Positions 43,568-52,315 of a stretch of DNA of 64,000 nucleotides are shown piece after piece (position 1 is the first letter of the stretch; each line of letters opens with the position of its first letter). The translations under genes and the position numbers were made by a program. Source of the DNA: an uncultured Clostridium sp. (GTDB lineage Bacteria > Bacillota > Clostridia > Lachnospirales > Lachnospiraceae); NCBI GenBank assembly GCA_900555045.1, contig USJW01000002.1, positions 32,274-96,273 on the forward strand, read 5' to 3'. The notes beneath the pieces are model-generated. The model had not been told where the DNA came from and searched no databases. It saw only the letters and a list, made by a program, of their open reading frames with translations.

Positions 43568-44914
43568 TCAGCCCACCTCCTTTTTCATCGCCCCGAGGGC
43601 GTCAGACACAATCTCTGCGGTCCGGTCCATCTCTTCTCTGGTGTTCATCTCCGTGGCGCACCAGAGGATTTCGCTGTCCGACAGGGGCAGACCGCCGAGG
43701 ATTCCCTCACGCTCTAACGCAGCGAGCACGGTCTCGGAGGAGCCCTCCGGCCCGCAGGTGACAAATTCGTGGAAGAAGTTTTTATCGTGCTTGGGAGCCA
43801 GCCCGGCCGCCTTCAGCACATCCCGCAGATAGCGGGCCTTGGCCATGCACTGCTCTGCCGCCTCGGCCATGCCGTCCGCGCCCATGGCGGTCATGTAGAC
43901 GCTTGCGGTCAGCGCGCACAGGGCCTGATTGGAGCAGATGTTGGAGCTGGCCTTCTCGCGGCGGATGTGCTGCTCGCGGGCCTGCAGAGTCAGGACGAAG
44001 GCGCGGTTTCCGGCGCTGTCCGTTGTCTCGCCCACGATCCGGCCCGGCAGCTTTCGCATCATGGCGGCGGTTGCTGCCATAAAGCCTAAGTAGGGGCCTC
44101 CGAAGGCTAAGGACATGCCCAGGGGCTGGCCGTCGCCCACCGCGATGTCGGCCCCGCACTCCGCGGGGGTCTTTAACACGGCGAGGGACATGGGATTGCA
44201 GCCCATGATGAATTTTGCGCCGGCGCTGTGCGTGATCTCGCCCAGACGGTCTGCGTCCTCCAGACAGCCGTAATAGTTGGGCTGCTGCATGTAGAAGCAT
44301 GCGGCCTGCGGGTCGTTTGCCAGCATGGTCTCAAGGGCTTCCATATCGGTGACGCCGTCCGTCTCCGGGACAAGCACCACCTTGGTGTCGCTCCCGAAGC
44401 AGTAGGTTTTCACCACCTGGATCACATCCGGGTTGGCCGCCGCGGACAGGTAAACCGTGCTGCGCTTGCGGTCGCGGCACATGGCTACAGCCTCGGCAGC
44501 CGCGGTGGCGCCGTCGTACACGGAGGCGTTGGAGGCGTCCATGCCGGTGAGCTCGCAGATCATGGTCTGATACTCAAAAATGGATTGGAGGATTCCCTGG
44601 CTGATCTCCGCCTGATAGGGCGTGTAAGCCGTGACAAACTCCTCCTTGCCGGTCACGCTGCCGACGATGGCGGGAATATAGTGGTTGTAAGCGCCCGCGC
44701 CGCGGAAAATGTGGCGGAACACGGTGTTTTTCTCGGACATCTCTGTCATCCGGCGGATGATGGAGAGCTCGCTTTGCCCCTCCGGCAGGTTTAAGCCGCC
44801 TTCGAGGCGCACCTGCTGCGGAATGTGGGCGAACAGGTCGTCAAAGCTGTCGTAACCGATGGATTTCAGCATCTCCAGCTGCTCCTGTTTGGTACCCGGT
44901 ACATAGGATCCCAT
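43568..44914 (-). CDS. gcvPA: Glycine dehydrogenase (decarboxylating) subunit 1
   Basis: The partner half of the P-protein, 448 residues. It opens MGSYVPGTKQEQLEMLKSIG and has FRGAGAYNHYIPAIV, TAYTPYQAEISQGILQSIFE, ASVYDGATAAAEA and FGGPYLGFMA, all typical. It lies between gcvH and gcvPB. A GGGGGAGA-type site precedes the ATG. With GcvPB it makes the active dimer of heterodimers. Confidence 0.97.
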   Translation of the reverse strand: MGSYVPGTKQEQLEMLKSIGYDSFDDLFAHIPQQVRLEGGLNLPEGQSELSIIRRMTEMSEKNTVFRHIFRGAGAYNHYIPAIVGSVTGKEEFVTAYTPYQAEISQGILQSIFEYQTMICELTGMDASNASVYDGATAAAEAVAMCRDRKRSTVYLSAAANPDVIQVVKTYCFGSDTKVVLVPETDGVTDMEALETMLANDPQAACFYMQQPNYYGCLEDADRLGEITHSAGAKFIMGCNPMSLAVLKTPAECGADIAVGDGQPLGMSLAFGGPYLGFMAATAAMMRKLPGRIVGETTDSAGNRAFVLTLQAREQHIRREKASSNICSNQALCALTASVYMTAMGADGMAEAAEQCMAKARYLRDVLKAAGLAPKHDKNFFHEFVTCGPEGSSETVLAALEREGILGGLPLSDSEILWCATEMNTREEMDRTAEIVSDALGAMKKEVG

Positions 44915-44928
44915 GTTGTCTCCCCCTT

Positions 44929-45312
44929 TTACTCCTCGATGGTTTTTAAGTACTCCTCATAGGCCGCGGCATCCATTAACTCCTCTTTGTCTGTGATGTC
45001 GGACACCTTCATGAACCAGGCGCCGTAGGGATCCTGGTTGATGGCCTCGGGGGTGTCAAGCAGGTCCTCGTTGATGGCCGCAACTGTGCCGGAGAGGGGG
45101 GAGTAGACGTCGGAAACGGCTTTCACGGACTCCACATCCGCGAAGGTCTCCCCCGCGGTCACCTCGTCGCCCGCCTCGGGCAGATTCACGAATACCAGAT
45201 CGCCGAGGGCATCCTGGGCGTAATCGGACAGGCCCACAAGGGCAGTTCCGTCCTCCTCCATCTTCACCCACTCATGGGACTTGGTGTACATTAACTCGTT
45301 CGGATAATTCAT
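44929..45312 (-). CDS. gcvH: Glycine cleavage system H protein
   Basis: A 127-residue lipoyl carrier that shuttles the aminomethyl group among P, T and L proteins. Lys64 in [18 protein letters not shown] is the lipoylation site. The length and the C-terminal GAWFMKVSD are typical. AGGAGGT precedes the ATG. Its modifying enzyme LplA is encoded in the same operon. Confidence 0.97.
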   Translation of the reverse strand: MNYPNELMYTKSHEWVKMEEDGTALVGLSDYAQDALGDLVFVNLPEAGDEVTAGETFADVESVKAVSDVYSPLSGTVAAINEDLLDTPEAINQDPYGAWFMKVSDITDKEELMDAAAYEEYLKTIEE

Positions 45313-45366
45313 AATATTACCTCCTGGAATTGTTTTATTTTATGATTGATATTGGTTAAATTTGAA

Positions 45367-46467
45367 TTAGGATCTCTTGTAGAAGGGGAGCTTTACGACC
45401 TCGGCAGCGACGCGCCGTCCGCGCACCTCCACCTCCACGGCCGTCCCCGGCTCCTTGTAGCTTACGTCGATGAGCGCCATGGCCACCGGGTAGCCAAGGT
45501 ACGGGCAGTGGGTGCCCGAGGTGGTGACGCCGATCTGCTGTCCGTCCACGTAGACGGGCTGGTGTTCGCGGACGATGCCGCGGCCGGTCACCTTTAAGCC
45601 CACGCGCCTGCGGGTTAAGGGGCCTTTTGCCTCGATGGCCTTCTTGCCGATAAAGTCCTCCTTATCCATCTTGACGAACATGCCAAGGCCCGCCTCCTTG
45701 GGGGAGATATTGTCGTCCATCTCATGGCCGTACAGGGGCATGGACGCCTCCAGGCGCAGAGTGTCGCGGGCGCCCAGACCGCAGGGGATTAGGCCCTCGT
45801 CCTTGCCATTCTCCATGAGCAGGCGCCAAAGCTTCGGCGCATCCGCCGCGGCCAGGTAGATCTCCACGCCGTCCTCGCCGGTGTAGCCGGTTTTGGAGAT
45901 GATGCACTTCATGCCGTCGATGGTGCAGTCGAATTTGCAGCTGTAATACTTTTCCGGGATATCCGCCTCGTCTGCCACTTTCCGCAGAATTTCCATGGCC
46001 TTCGGCCCCTGGAGGGCCAGCTGGGCGACGGAGTCGGAGATGTCGGTGAGCTCGGCGTCGCCGGTCACATGGGCCTTCATCCAGGCATAGTCCTTATCCT
46101 TGTTGGCTGCGTTCACCACGATGAAATAGCAGTTGTCCCGCACCTTGTAGACGATCAGATCGTCCACCACGCCGCCCTCCTCGTTGCACATGGGGCTGTA
46201 GCGGGCCTGGCCGTCCGCCATCACGGTGTAGTCGTTGGTCAGCAGATTGTTTAAATTCTTCAACGCGTCGGGGCCCTTTAACACGATCTCGCCCATGTGG
46301 GAGACATCGAACAGGCCGCATTTGGTCCGCACGGCCATGTGCTCGGCGATCACGCCCGTCCCGTACTGCACGGGAAGCAGATAGCCCGCAAAGGGAACGA
46401 TCTTGCCGCCGCTTTCCACATGGATGTCGTAGAGCGGCGTTTTCAGGCCGGTTGTTTCGGTTGCCAT
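45367..46467 (-). CDS. gcvT: Aminomethyltransferase (glycine cleavage T protein)
   Basis: Moves the one-carbon unit from H-protein to tetrahydrofolate and releases ammonia. The 366-residue protein has MGEIVLKGPDAL, GGVVDDLIVYKV, TGYTGEDGVEIY and GLGARDTLRLEASMPLYG, the folate-binding marks. The ATG at 46467 follows AAGGAGGAAACAGCTT. The longer frame to 46539 lies within the leader. It is first in the operon, directly under the glycine riboswitch. Confidence 0.97.
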   Translation of the reverse strand: MATETTGLKTPLYDIHVESGGKIVPFAGYLLPVQYGTGVIAEHMAVRTKCGLFDVSHMGEIVLKGPDALKNLNNLLTNDYTVMADGQARYSPMCNEEGGVVDDLIVYKVRDNCYFIVVNAANKDKDYAWMKAHVTGDAELTDISDSVAQLALQGPKAMEILRKVADEADIPEKYYSCKFDCTIDGMKCIISKTGYTGEDGVEIYLAAADAPKLWRLLMENGKDEGLIPCGLGARDTLRLEASMPLYGHEMDDNISPKEAGLGMFVKMDKEDFIGKKAIEAKGPLTRRRVGLKVTGRGIVREHQPVYVDGQQIGVTTSGTHCPYLGYPVAMALIDVSYKEPGTAVEVEVRGRRVAAEVVKLPFYKRS

Positions 46468-46570
46468 AAGCTGTTTCCTCCTTGAAATTGTGAGTTGGGT
46501 TCCGCATAATCCGGATGTGGGGAGCAGGTCCGCCGCCATCGTTTGTTCCAGGGTTTGTTAAATATAAATC

Positions 46571-46607
46571 AAAAAGCGCGCAGACAACAAATGTTAGTCT
46601 GTGCGCT
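46571..46607 (-). terminator. Glycine riboswitch terminator
   Basis: On the minus strand GCGCACAGAC pairs with GTCTGCGCGC around 11 nt and is followed by TTTTTG. It stands between aptamer and gcvT, so it is the switch terminator. Confidence 0.88.
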
Positions 46608-46770
46608 CTGTCTCTTAACCTGAAAGATTGGGCTTCGTCGGTGCGTGATCGCTTTCCAGAGTTTCGTCCGGTACCTGGTCCTTTTGCCTGAGAGTTTTTC
46701 GCGTCCCCTTCGGCTCCGCCGCGTCCCTTGTGCTTTGCGTCCGCGCGGTCTCTCCCAGATCCATCATCCG
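46608..46770 (-). promoter_or_regulatory. Tandem glycine riboswitch of the gcv operon
   Basis: Minus-strand landmarks of the first aptamer are GGGAGAGACCG, GCCGAAGGGG and AAACTCTCAGGCAAAAGGACC. The second aptamer follows at once with GGACGAAACTCTGGAAAGCG, CACCGACGAAG and ATCTTTCAGG-TTAAGAGACAGAG. The order and linker are those of the known tandem class. Glycine-bound forms usually keep the terminator open, turning on gcv genes when glycine is in excess. Confidence 0.93.
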
Positions 46771-46795
46771 AAAATTATGCGGTTTTTCTAAATTC

Positions 46796-46824
46796 ATCTT
46801 ACCATAGGAAAGATTTTCAGTCAA
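46796..46824 (-). promoter_or_regulatory. gcv operon promoter
   Basis: Minus strand TTGACT (46819-46824), 17-bp spacer, TAAGAT (46796-46801), upstream of the riboswitch. Confidence 0.75.
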
Positions 46825-46994
46825 TATACACATTTTGTGGCTTTTTTAACAATCAGGGCTCAAAATTTCCAATTCCGTTTTTAAAAAAGGCTGGTAATCC
46901 GGGGAGAAGTAGTATATAATGAGCGGAGGAACAGGGAGGCGAGGGATTTTTTCAGATCGCCTCTTTATTGTCTGAGCGAAAGAGGGTGACGTGG

Positions 46995-47867
46995 ATGCAC
47001 AAGTTTATGCGGACGGTAGGGTTCAGCAAATACCAGAAGAAAAAGGACATGGAGGAGCTGCTTCGCCAGCTGGCGGCTCAGGCCGTGCGGACCGGGAAGC
47101 TGGCGGAGAAGGAAGGCAGTATGTTCTGCGAGCTGCGGGCCGAGCTGGCGGATGGAATGGGCGTGGTGATGGCCGGGGAGATGGATGAGGAAGGGACCTT
47201 CAGCCAGGAGTACTATTTTCCCTATGTGAAGAATTCCGGGATCAGCTCCGACGCGGAGTGCTCCATCCAGCGTCACGCCGAGAAGGAGACCTACGCGGGC
47301 TTGCTGGATGAGTACCGGGTGGGAATCTCCCTGATTTTCTACATGGAAAACTCCATGGAATACCGGCTGCGCCGGATGAACCGGGAGGTGACGGACGCCA
47401 AGGGCGTTTCCCTTACCGGCCTTGCGGTGCAGGGCAAGATCCTTCTCCCGGTGCGAAAGACCAAGCAGCAGGCGGAGAGCAGCCGCCAGGCCTCCAAGAA
47501 GCGCACCAGCCTGATCGAGGCGGCGAAGAACGGGGACGAGGACGCCATCGAGACCCTGACCATCGAGGACATCGACATGTACTCCATGGTGTCGCGGCGC
47601 ATCGCCCACGAGGACATCTACTCCATCATCGACACCTGCTTCATGCCCTGCGGCGTGGAGTGCGACCAGTACTCGGTGATCGGCGAGATCACGGACATCG
47701 AGGTCAAGACCAACCGCCTGACCGGCGAGGAGGTCTTAAACCTGGAGCTGGACTGCAACGACATGACCTTCCATGTGGCCATCAACCGGAAGGATCTGTT
47801 AGGCGAGCCGCTTCCGGGCCGCAGATTCAAAGGCCAGGTGTGGATGCAGGGCACGGTGGAATTTTGA
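46995..47867 (+). CDS. DUF3881-like conserved protein of Lachnospiraceae
   Basis: A 290-residue cytoplasmic protein that resembles the uncharacterised DUF3881 family known mainly from Lachnospiraceae and relatives. It opens MHKFMRTVGFSKYQKKKDME, has long mixed alpha/beta stretches and ends with a well-kept DIDMYSMVSRRIAHEDIYSI / CFMPCGVECDQYSVIGEI segment. No catalytic motif, signal or membrane helix can be seen. The ATG at 46995 follows AGAGGGTG. A GTG at 46986 and a TTG at 46968 are weaker. It stands alone before the tRNA gene. Function unknown. Confidence 0.8.
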   Translation: MHKFMRTVGFSKYQKKKDMEELLRQLAAQAVRTGKLAEKEGSMFCELRAELADGMGVVMAGEMDEEGTFSQEYYFPYVKNSGISSDAECSIQRHAEKETYAGLLDEYRVGISLIFYMENSMEYRLRRMNREVTDAKGVSLTGLAVQGKILLPVRKTKQQAESSRQASKKRTSLIEAAKNGDEDAIETLTIEDIDMYSMVSRRIAHEDIYSIIDTCFMPCGVECDQYSVIGEITDIEVKTNRLTGEEVLNLELDCNDMTFHVAINRKDLLGEPLPGRRFKGQVWMQGTVEF

Positions 47868-47950
47868 CTTGATTTTTTGCATGAAATAATGTACTATAGA
47901 AGGCGGACCACAGGTGTATACCGGTGATCCGCCCTGAATTTTTATGGGAT

Positions 47951-48024
47951 GTTTCCGTAGCTCAGCAGGATAGAGCGACCGCCTCCTAAGCGGTAGGTCG
48001 GGTGTTCGAATCACCTCGGGAACG
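47951..48024 (+). tRNA. tRNA-Arg (anticodon CCT)
   Basis: A 74-nt cloverleaf. Acceptor GTTTCCG pairs with CGGGAAC (one G-U) and the discriminator is G. The D arm is in AGCTCAGCAGGATAGAGC, the anticodon stem ACCGC/GCGGT has loop CTCCTAA giving anticodon CCT (reads AGG), and the T loop is GTTCGAATC. CCA is not encoded. A terminator follows at 48036. Confidence 0.96.
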
Positions 48025-48035
48025 TTTGAGACTAT

Positions 48036-48074
48036 GCCGAAAACCTTGATTTTAGTAGGTTTTCGGCTTTTTTT
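48036..48074 (+). terminator. tRNA-Arg terminator (repeat family copy 1)
   Basis: GCCGAAAACCT pairs with AGGTTTTCGGC and is followed by a T7 run. The 30-nt core (48037-48066) has relatives at 52257 and 57232. Confidence 0.92.
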
Positions 48075-48287
48075 GTTTTTTGTGAGATTTGGGGAGTTGA
48101 TAATAAAATGACAGCGGGTTTTCTGTCCGGCAGTCTGCGCTCATCTGCAAGTGAATAATGTTGCCCACTAGTCTCTACAGAATGTCCAAGCCGCAATGCG
48201 CATTCAACAGGCCCGGTTTTTCATCGCAGGAGCAGGGCGGGCCGACGGTAAATACTCCAATAATTTCCTATAGGGGTGGCAGTGTTA
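48075..48287. other. Gene-free spacer after the tRNA
   Basis: About 210 bases with no supported gene, repeat or RNA structure. A short plus-strand frame here overlaps the next promoter and has no ribosome binding site. Confidence 0.5.
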
Positions 48288-48315
48288 TTGTAAAAAATCA
48301 TAGGTATGTTATAAT
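48288..48315 (+). promoter_or_regulatory. Promoter of the hybrid kinase operon
   Basis: TTGTAA (48288-48293), 16-bp spacer, TATAAT (48310-48315), 35 bases before the ATG. Confidence 0.72.
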
Positions 48316-48350
48316 GAAACAAAATAGTATGATTCAAGGAGAATTTACCT

Positions 48351-50888
48351 ATGCAAAAGGCTCTTGAAAAGCGAAGCAGTGGGGAGAAGTTGCATCATGA
48401 CAGCGGCAGCCTGCTTCGCGTGTCAGGAAGCCTTATTTTAGTGCTTTTTTTGATTGTAGGTGTATTGGGCTTTGTGTCCAAGATTAACAACAGCCTGCGG
48501 GAGGACACGGAGAGCAGTATTAAGAGCATGACAAAAATCGGGGGCGAGTACATCCAGGAATATATCATGCAGGACTTGCGCAGCCTCCGCGATATCTCTG
48601 ATCTCATGGCACTCCTTCCGGAGGAGAGGAGGCAAGGGCAGCTGCAGGAATGTGAAGAAAAAGGGATTTTCGACCGGCTCGCCCTGATCTATCCCGATGG
48701 AACCGGGTTTTTCAGCGACGGGACCGGGATTACGGAAGAGACAGATATGGAGTGGACAAAATTCCCTGAGGACAGCGATATCAGCCAGGCATTTTATGGC
48801 TGGAACGGAAGAAAGCAGATCCTCATGCGGACAAAGATCCAGTCCGGGGACGGATGGCAGGCCATGCTCTACGGATACGTTGATTTGGAGAAATATTATG
48901 TTCCGGCGGCCATGGAATTTCTTGACAGCCGCGGCTTTGCCTATATGATCGACGGGAAGAGCGGGGAGTATCTCGTCTATACGAAGAATACGATCGCTCA
49001 GAGAACCTACATTTCCCTGTACCAGATGTTGGAGAAAAGTGGAAACTCCGAGGAAACGCTCCAGAATATCCGAGAGCTGGTGGAGGCAGGGCAATCCGGA
49101 AGTATCGTGGTGAGGACGGAGACGACCGACAATTATCTGTATTTTACACCGGTGGAAAATACACCTGGCTGGTATATGGCGGCGATTGTGCCTCTGGAGG
49201 TCATCCAGCAGTCGAGAAGTTCCATCCTGTTTTTGGTGTCGCTGGTCTGCCTGTTTATTTTTCTGTGTGTAATTGGCCTCATGCTGGTGGATAACAGCAG
49301 AAGACGTGAGGCCGCTCTTTCCAGGGAGAGAGAATACCGCGACACGCTTTTTGGCCTGATCGCGGAAAATGTGGAACAGGTTTTCATGGTGTATAATGGG
49401 AGAAACCGTCGGATGGAGATGGTATTCCAGAATGCATTCCGTGTACTGGGGCTGGAGGCAGATGACTGCAAGAAGAATCCGAGGAAATTTTTTGACCGCT
49501 GTGAGAGCGAGACCCTGAGAGAAGCCGCTGCCCGGATGTTAGAGGGAGACCTGCGGGAAAATGTGGGGGAGGAATGCCGGTATGGACATGCCTCAAATGG
49601 ATCTTCCCTCTGGCTGAAGGTCAAAATCCTTCACATTGACGGGAATGCGGGGGGCAATCAGTATATTGTGGCAGTGGAGGATCAGACGGCGGAGCGGGAA
49701 GTCCGGAGAAATCTGGATTCTGCTCTGATGACGGCCGAGAAGGCCAGTAAGGCAAAGAGTGAATTCCTCTCCTCCATGAGCCACGATATCAGGACTCCGA
49801 TGAATGCCATCATGGGAATGACGGAGCTTGCACTGCTTCAGAAGGACTGCACCGGCAGCGTGCGGGAGCTTCTTCAGAAAATCAGCACCTCCAGCCGCCA
49901 CCTGCTCAGCCTGATCAATGACATCCTGGATATGAGCCGGATTGAGAGCGGAAAACTTAATATCAGCTGCCAGCCGCTTCAGATCGAGGAGGAGATACAG
50001 AAGGTCTCGGATATCATACGCGGCCAGGCTGAGGAGAAGAAGCAGGAATTTACCGTTACGATACATAACCTGAAGCATAAAAGAGTCTACGGCGATGCGC
50101 TCCGGATGAACCAGATTCTAATCAATATCCTGGGAAACAGCCTTAAATTTACTGGGGAAGGCGGAAAAATCAGCTGGGATAGTACAGAATTAGAGGACGA
50201 ACCGGGATGGATGCGTCTGCGCTTTGTCCTTTCGGATACCGGGTCCGGCATGTCGCCTGAATTCCTGCCCCGCCTCTTTGAGGCCTTTGAGCAGGAAAAC
50301 AGGGAGAAAAATGCACAGTCCGGAAGCGGGCTGGGAATGGCAATTACGAAGAACCTGGTGGATTTGATGGGCGGCACTATTTCCGTGGAAAGCGAGCAGG
50401 GACAGGGCACCACATTTACCGTGGAACTTCGTTTCCAGATCGCAGAGGATCAGGAATGTGAAGAGCAGAGCCAGAAAGACACAAACCCGGATCATGTCCA
50501 GAGGCCGCTAAGAAACGCCAGAGTCCTGTTGGTGGATGACAATGATTTAAACCGGGAGATTGCCATTGAGATGCTGTCGGTCTATCAGTTTGAGACAGAG
50601 ACGGCGGAGAACGGGAAACAGGCCGTTGAGAAATTCCAGGAGCATGAGCCGGGATATTACCGCGCCATTCTCATGGACATCCAGATGCCTGTGATGAACG
50701 GGTATGACGCGACGCGCGCGATTCGACGCCTGCCGAGAGAGGACGCCTCTGCCATACCGATTGTCGCCATGACGGCCGATGCGTTTGCGGAGGATGTGCA
50801 GAAGGCGGCCGATGCCGGCATGGATGCCCATGTGTCGAAGCCGGTGGATTTCGAACAGCTCTATCTGCTGCTGCAGAAATTGATATAA
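48351..50888 (+). CDS. Hybrid sensor histidine kinase / response regulator
   Basis: An 845-residue membrane sensor. TM1 lies about 25-44, then an extracytoplasmic sensor (about 45-285), TM2 about 290-312, a PAS-like region (about 325-450), a HisKA domain with His478 in SSMSHDIRTPMNAIMGM, an ATPase domain with N, G1 (DTGSGM) and G2 (GSGLGMAI) boxes, and a C-terminal receiver with Asp776 in LMDIQMPVMNGYDA. There is no DNA-binding output, so phosphate must pass on or act otherwise. AAGGAG precedes the ATG. A solute-binding lipoprotein gene follows after 28 nt. Parts of this gene recur as a remnant at 56.9-57.2 kb. Confidence 0.94.
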   Translation: MQKALEKRSSGEKLHHDSGSLLRVSGSLILVLFLIVGVLGFVSKINNSLREDTESSIKSMTKIGGEYIQEYIMQDLRSLRDISDLMALLPEERRQGQLQECEEKGIFDRLALIYPDGTGFFSDGTGITEETDMEWTKFPEDSDISQAFYGWNGRKQILMRTKIQSGDGWQAMLYGYVDLEKYYVPAAMEFLDSRGFAYMIDGKSGEYLVYTKNTIAQRTYISLYQMLEKSGNSEETLQNIRELVEAGQSGSIVVRTETTDNYLYFTPVENTPGWYMAAIVPLEVIQQSRSSILFLVSLVCLFIFLCVIGLMLVDNSRRREAALSREREYRDTLFGLIAENVEQVFMVYNGRNRRMEMVFQNAFRVLGLEADDCKKNPRKFFDRCESETLREAAARMLEGDLRENVGEECRYGHASNGSSLWLKVKILHIDGNAGGNQYIVAVEDQTAEREVRRNLDSALMTAEKASKAKSEFLSSMSHDIRTPMNAIMGMTELALLQKDCTGSVRELLQKISTSSRHLLSLINDILDMSRIESGKLNISCQPLQIEEEIQKVSDIIRGQAEEKKQEFTVTIHNLKHKRVYGDALRMNQILINILGNSLKFTGEGGKISWDSTELEDEPGWMRLRFVLSDTGSGMSPEFLPRLFEAFEQENREKNAQSGSGLGMAITKNLVDLMGGTISVESEQGQGTTFTVELRFQIAEDQECEEQSQKDTNPDHVQRPLRNARVLLVDDNDLNREIAIEMLSVYQFETETAENGKQAVEKFQEHEPGYYRAILMDIQMPVMNGYDATRAIRRLPREDASAIPIVAMTADAFAEDVQKAADAGMDAHVSKPVDFEQLYLLLQKLI

Positions 50889-50916
50889 AAAACAAAAAGA
50901 TAAGGGGGGAGCTTTT

Positions 50917-52227
50917 ATGAGAGGGAAAAGACGGATGAGCCTGTTTCTCTGTGCCGCACTGGCGGTGGGAAGCATCGCCGGCTGTGCCGGGAAAAATGAG
51001 ATGGTTGTGGAGGAGAAAAAGGATCCGGTGGTACTGAATTTTTTTCTTCCCATGAGTATCAGAAAGACCGAGGGAGCCAGCGCGACCTTGCGGCTGATCG
51101 ATGAGTTTAATGCGAGCCACGATGACATCCAGATCCAGGTGGAAGGCATCTCGGTGAAGGACGGTTATGATGATATTTTGGAAAAACGGCTGGCCTCCGG
51201 CAAGGGGGACGATATTTTCACGATAAATGCGGATAAGGTGAAACGCTTTGTCAGCAAGGGTTATCTCTATGATCTGTCGGGGCTTCCGGCATATGACCGT
51301 CTGTTTACCTCGGCCAAAAAACAGGCATCTGTGGGTGACGTCGTCTATACCATTCCGCTCACCATGTCCGTTTACGGCATGTATGTGAATACAAAACTGC
51401 TGGAGCAGTACGGTCTTTCCGCCCCTCAGGATTACGATTCCTGGATTCACTGTTGTGAAGTCCTCAAAGAAAACGGTGTGACGCCCATCGCGATCAACCG
51501 GTGGTGCGCAATGACGGTTCCTGTCATGGCAAAGGGGCTTTACCGGATCTATCAGTCGGAGGACTACGAGGATATCGTGAAGGGCTTAAATGACGGCACC
51601 ATCAAGATCGGCGATTACATGCTGGAGGGCTTCCAGATGTTTGAGATGTTCCTGCAGAAGGGATATTACGGGGAGAATCTGACCAAAGAATACGTAGACG
51701 GAATTCCGGCCTGCACGACGGACATGGAGGATTTTAAGAACCAGAAGGTTGGCTTTGCCTTTTTCGGCTGCGGGATCGAGAAATATTTTGGCGATGAGAT
51801 GGATATGTCGGCCTACGAGGCCCAGGGAGTTCCGGCTCTGCCCGACGGCACCATCTGTATTCCTTCCATTGCGGATCGGTATTGCGTGAACGCACAGAGC
51901 GAGCATCTGGAGGAAGCGCTGGAAGTGCTGAGCTATATAACAGAGGACGGTTCCTCTGATATTCTGAAGGATGGCGGCGGAGCCCTGCCGACCCGGGAAG
52001 GACAGAAGGGGGAGCCCATAGGTGCGGAGCAGATGAAAGCACTCAGGGAGTTGGCCGCCCAGGAAGGGCAGATCCCGATTGAGGATATGAACCTGCACGT
52101 TACCTATTGGGATACGATACGGATTCTGTGCCTGGAGATGGTGGACGGGATGTCTGCTGAGGAAGCGGCAGAAGAATATAATCGGATCCAGATGGAGCTG
52201 ATTAAGGAGTATGAGGCTGAAAAATAG
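50917..52227 (+). CDS. Family 1 extracellular solute-binding lipoprotein, paired with the kinase
   Basis: A 436-residue lipoprotein. The signal MRGKRRMSLFLCAALAVGS ends in lipobox IAGC, and the mature chain has the type I sugar-binding pattern (VLNFFLPMS, LIDEFNASHDDIQIQVEG, YTIPLTMSVYGMYVNTKLLE). No permease or ATPase genes are attached. It follows the hybrid kinase by 28 nt, so it may hand a bound sugar to the kinase sensor domain rather than to a transporter. AAGGGGGGAG precedes the ATG. A repeat-family terminator follows. Confidence 0.9.
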   Translation: MRGKRRMSLFLCAALAVGSIAGCAGKNEMVVEEKKDPVVLNFFLPMSIRKTEGASATLRLIDEFNASHDDIQIQVEGISVKDGYDDILEKRLASGKGDDIFTINADKVKRFVSKGYLYDLSGLPAYDRLFTSAKKQASVGDVVYTIPLTMSVYGMYVNTKLLEQYGLSAPQDYDSWIHCCEVLKENGVTPIAINRWCAMTVPVMAKGLYRIYQSEDYEDIVKGLNDGTIKIGDYMLEGFQMFEMFLQKGYYGENLTKEYVDGIPACTTDMEDFKNQKVGFAFFGCGIEKYFGDEMDMSAYEAQGVPALPDGTICIPSIADRYCVNAQSEHLEEALEVLSYITEDGSSDILKDGGGALPTREGQKGEPIGAEQMKALRELAAQEGQIPIEDMNLHVTYWDTIRILCLEMVDGMSAEEAAEEYNRIQMELIKEYEAEK

Positions 52228-52237
52228 GGAGGCGAGT

Positions 52238-52292
52238 GGGAACGTTTGAAAATACGCCGAAAACCCGGATTTTACTGGGTTTTCGGCGTTTT
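52238..52292 (+). terminator. Terminator of the kinase/lipoprotein operon (repeat copy 2) with tRNA-end-like sequence
   Basis: CGCCGAAAACCC pairs with GGGTTTTCGGCG, then TTTTG. The 30-nt core (52257-52286) matches copy 1 after the tRNA at 26 of 30 places. Moreover GGGAACGTTTGA (52238-52249) is identical to the tRNA 3-prime end plus flank (48018-48029) at nearly the same distance from the hairpin. Confidence 0.88.
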
Positions 52293-52315
52293 GTTTGCGG
52301 GCCAAAGCCCGCCCG

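Noticed and set aside
48158..48367. 69-codon frame before the hybrid kinase
   Set aside because: It runs across the kinase promoter and ribosome binding site and has no site of its own.
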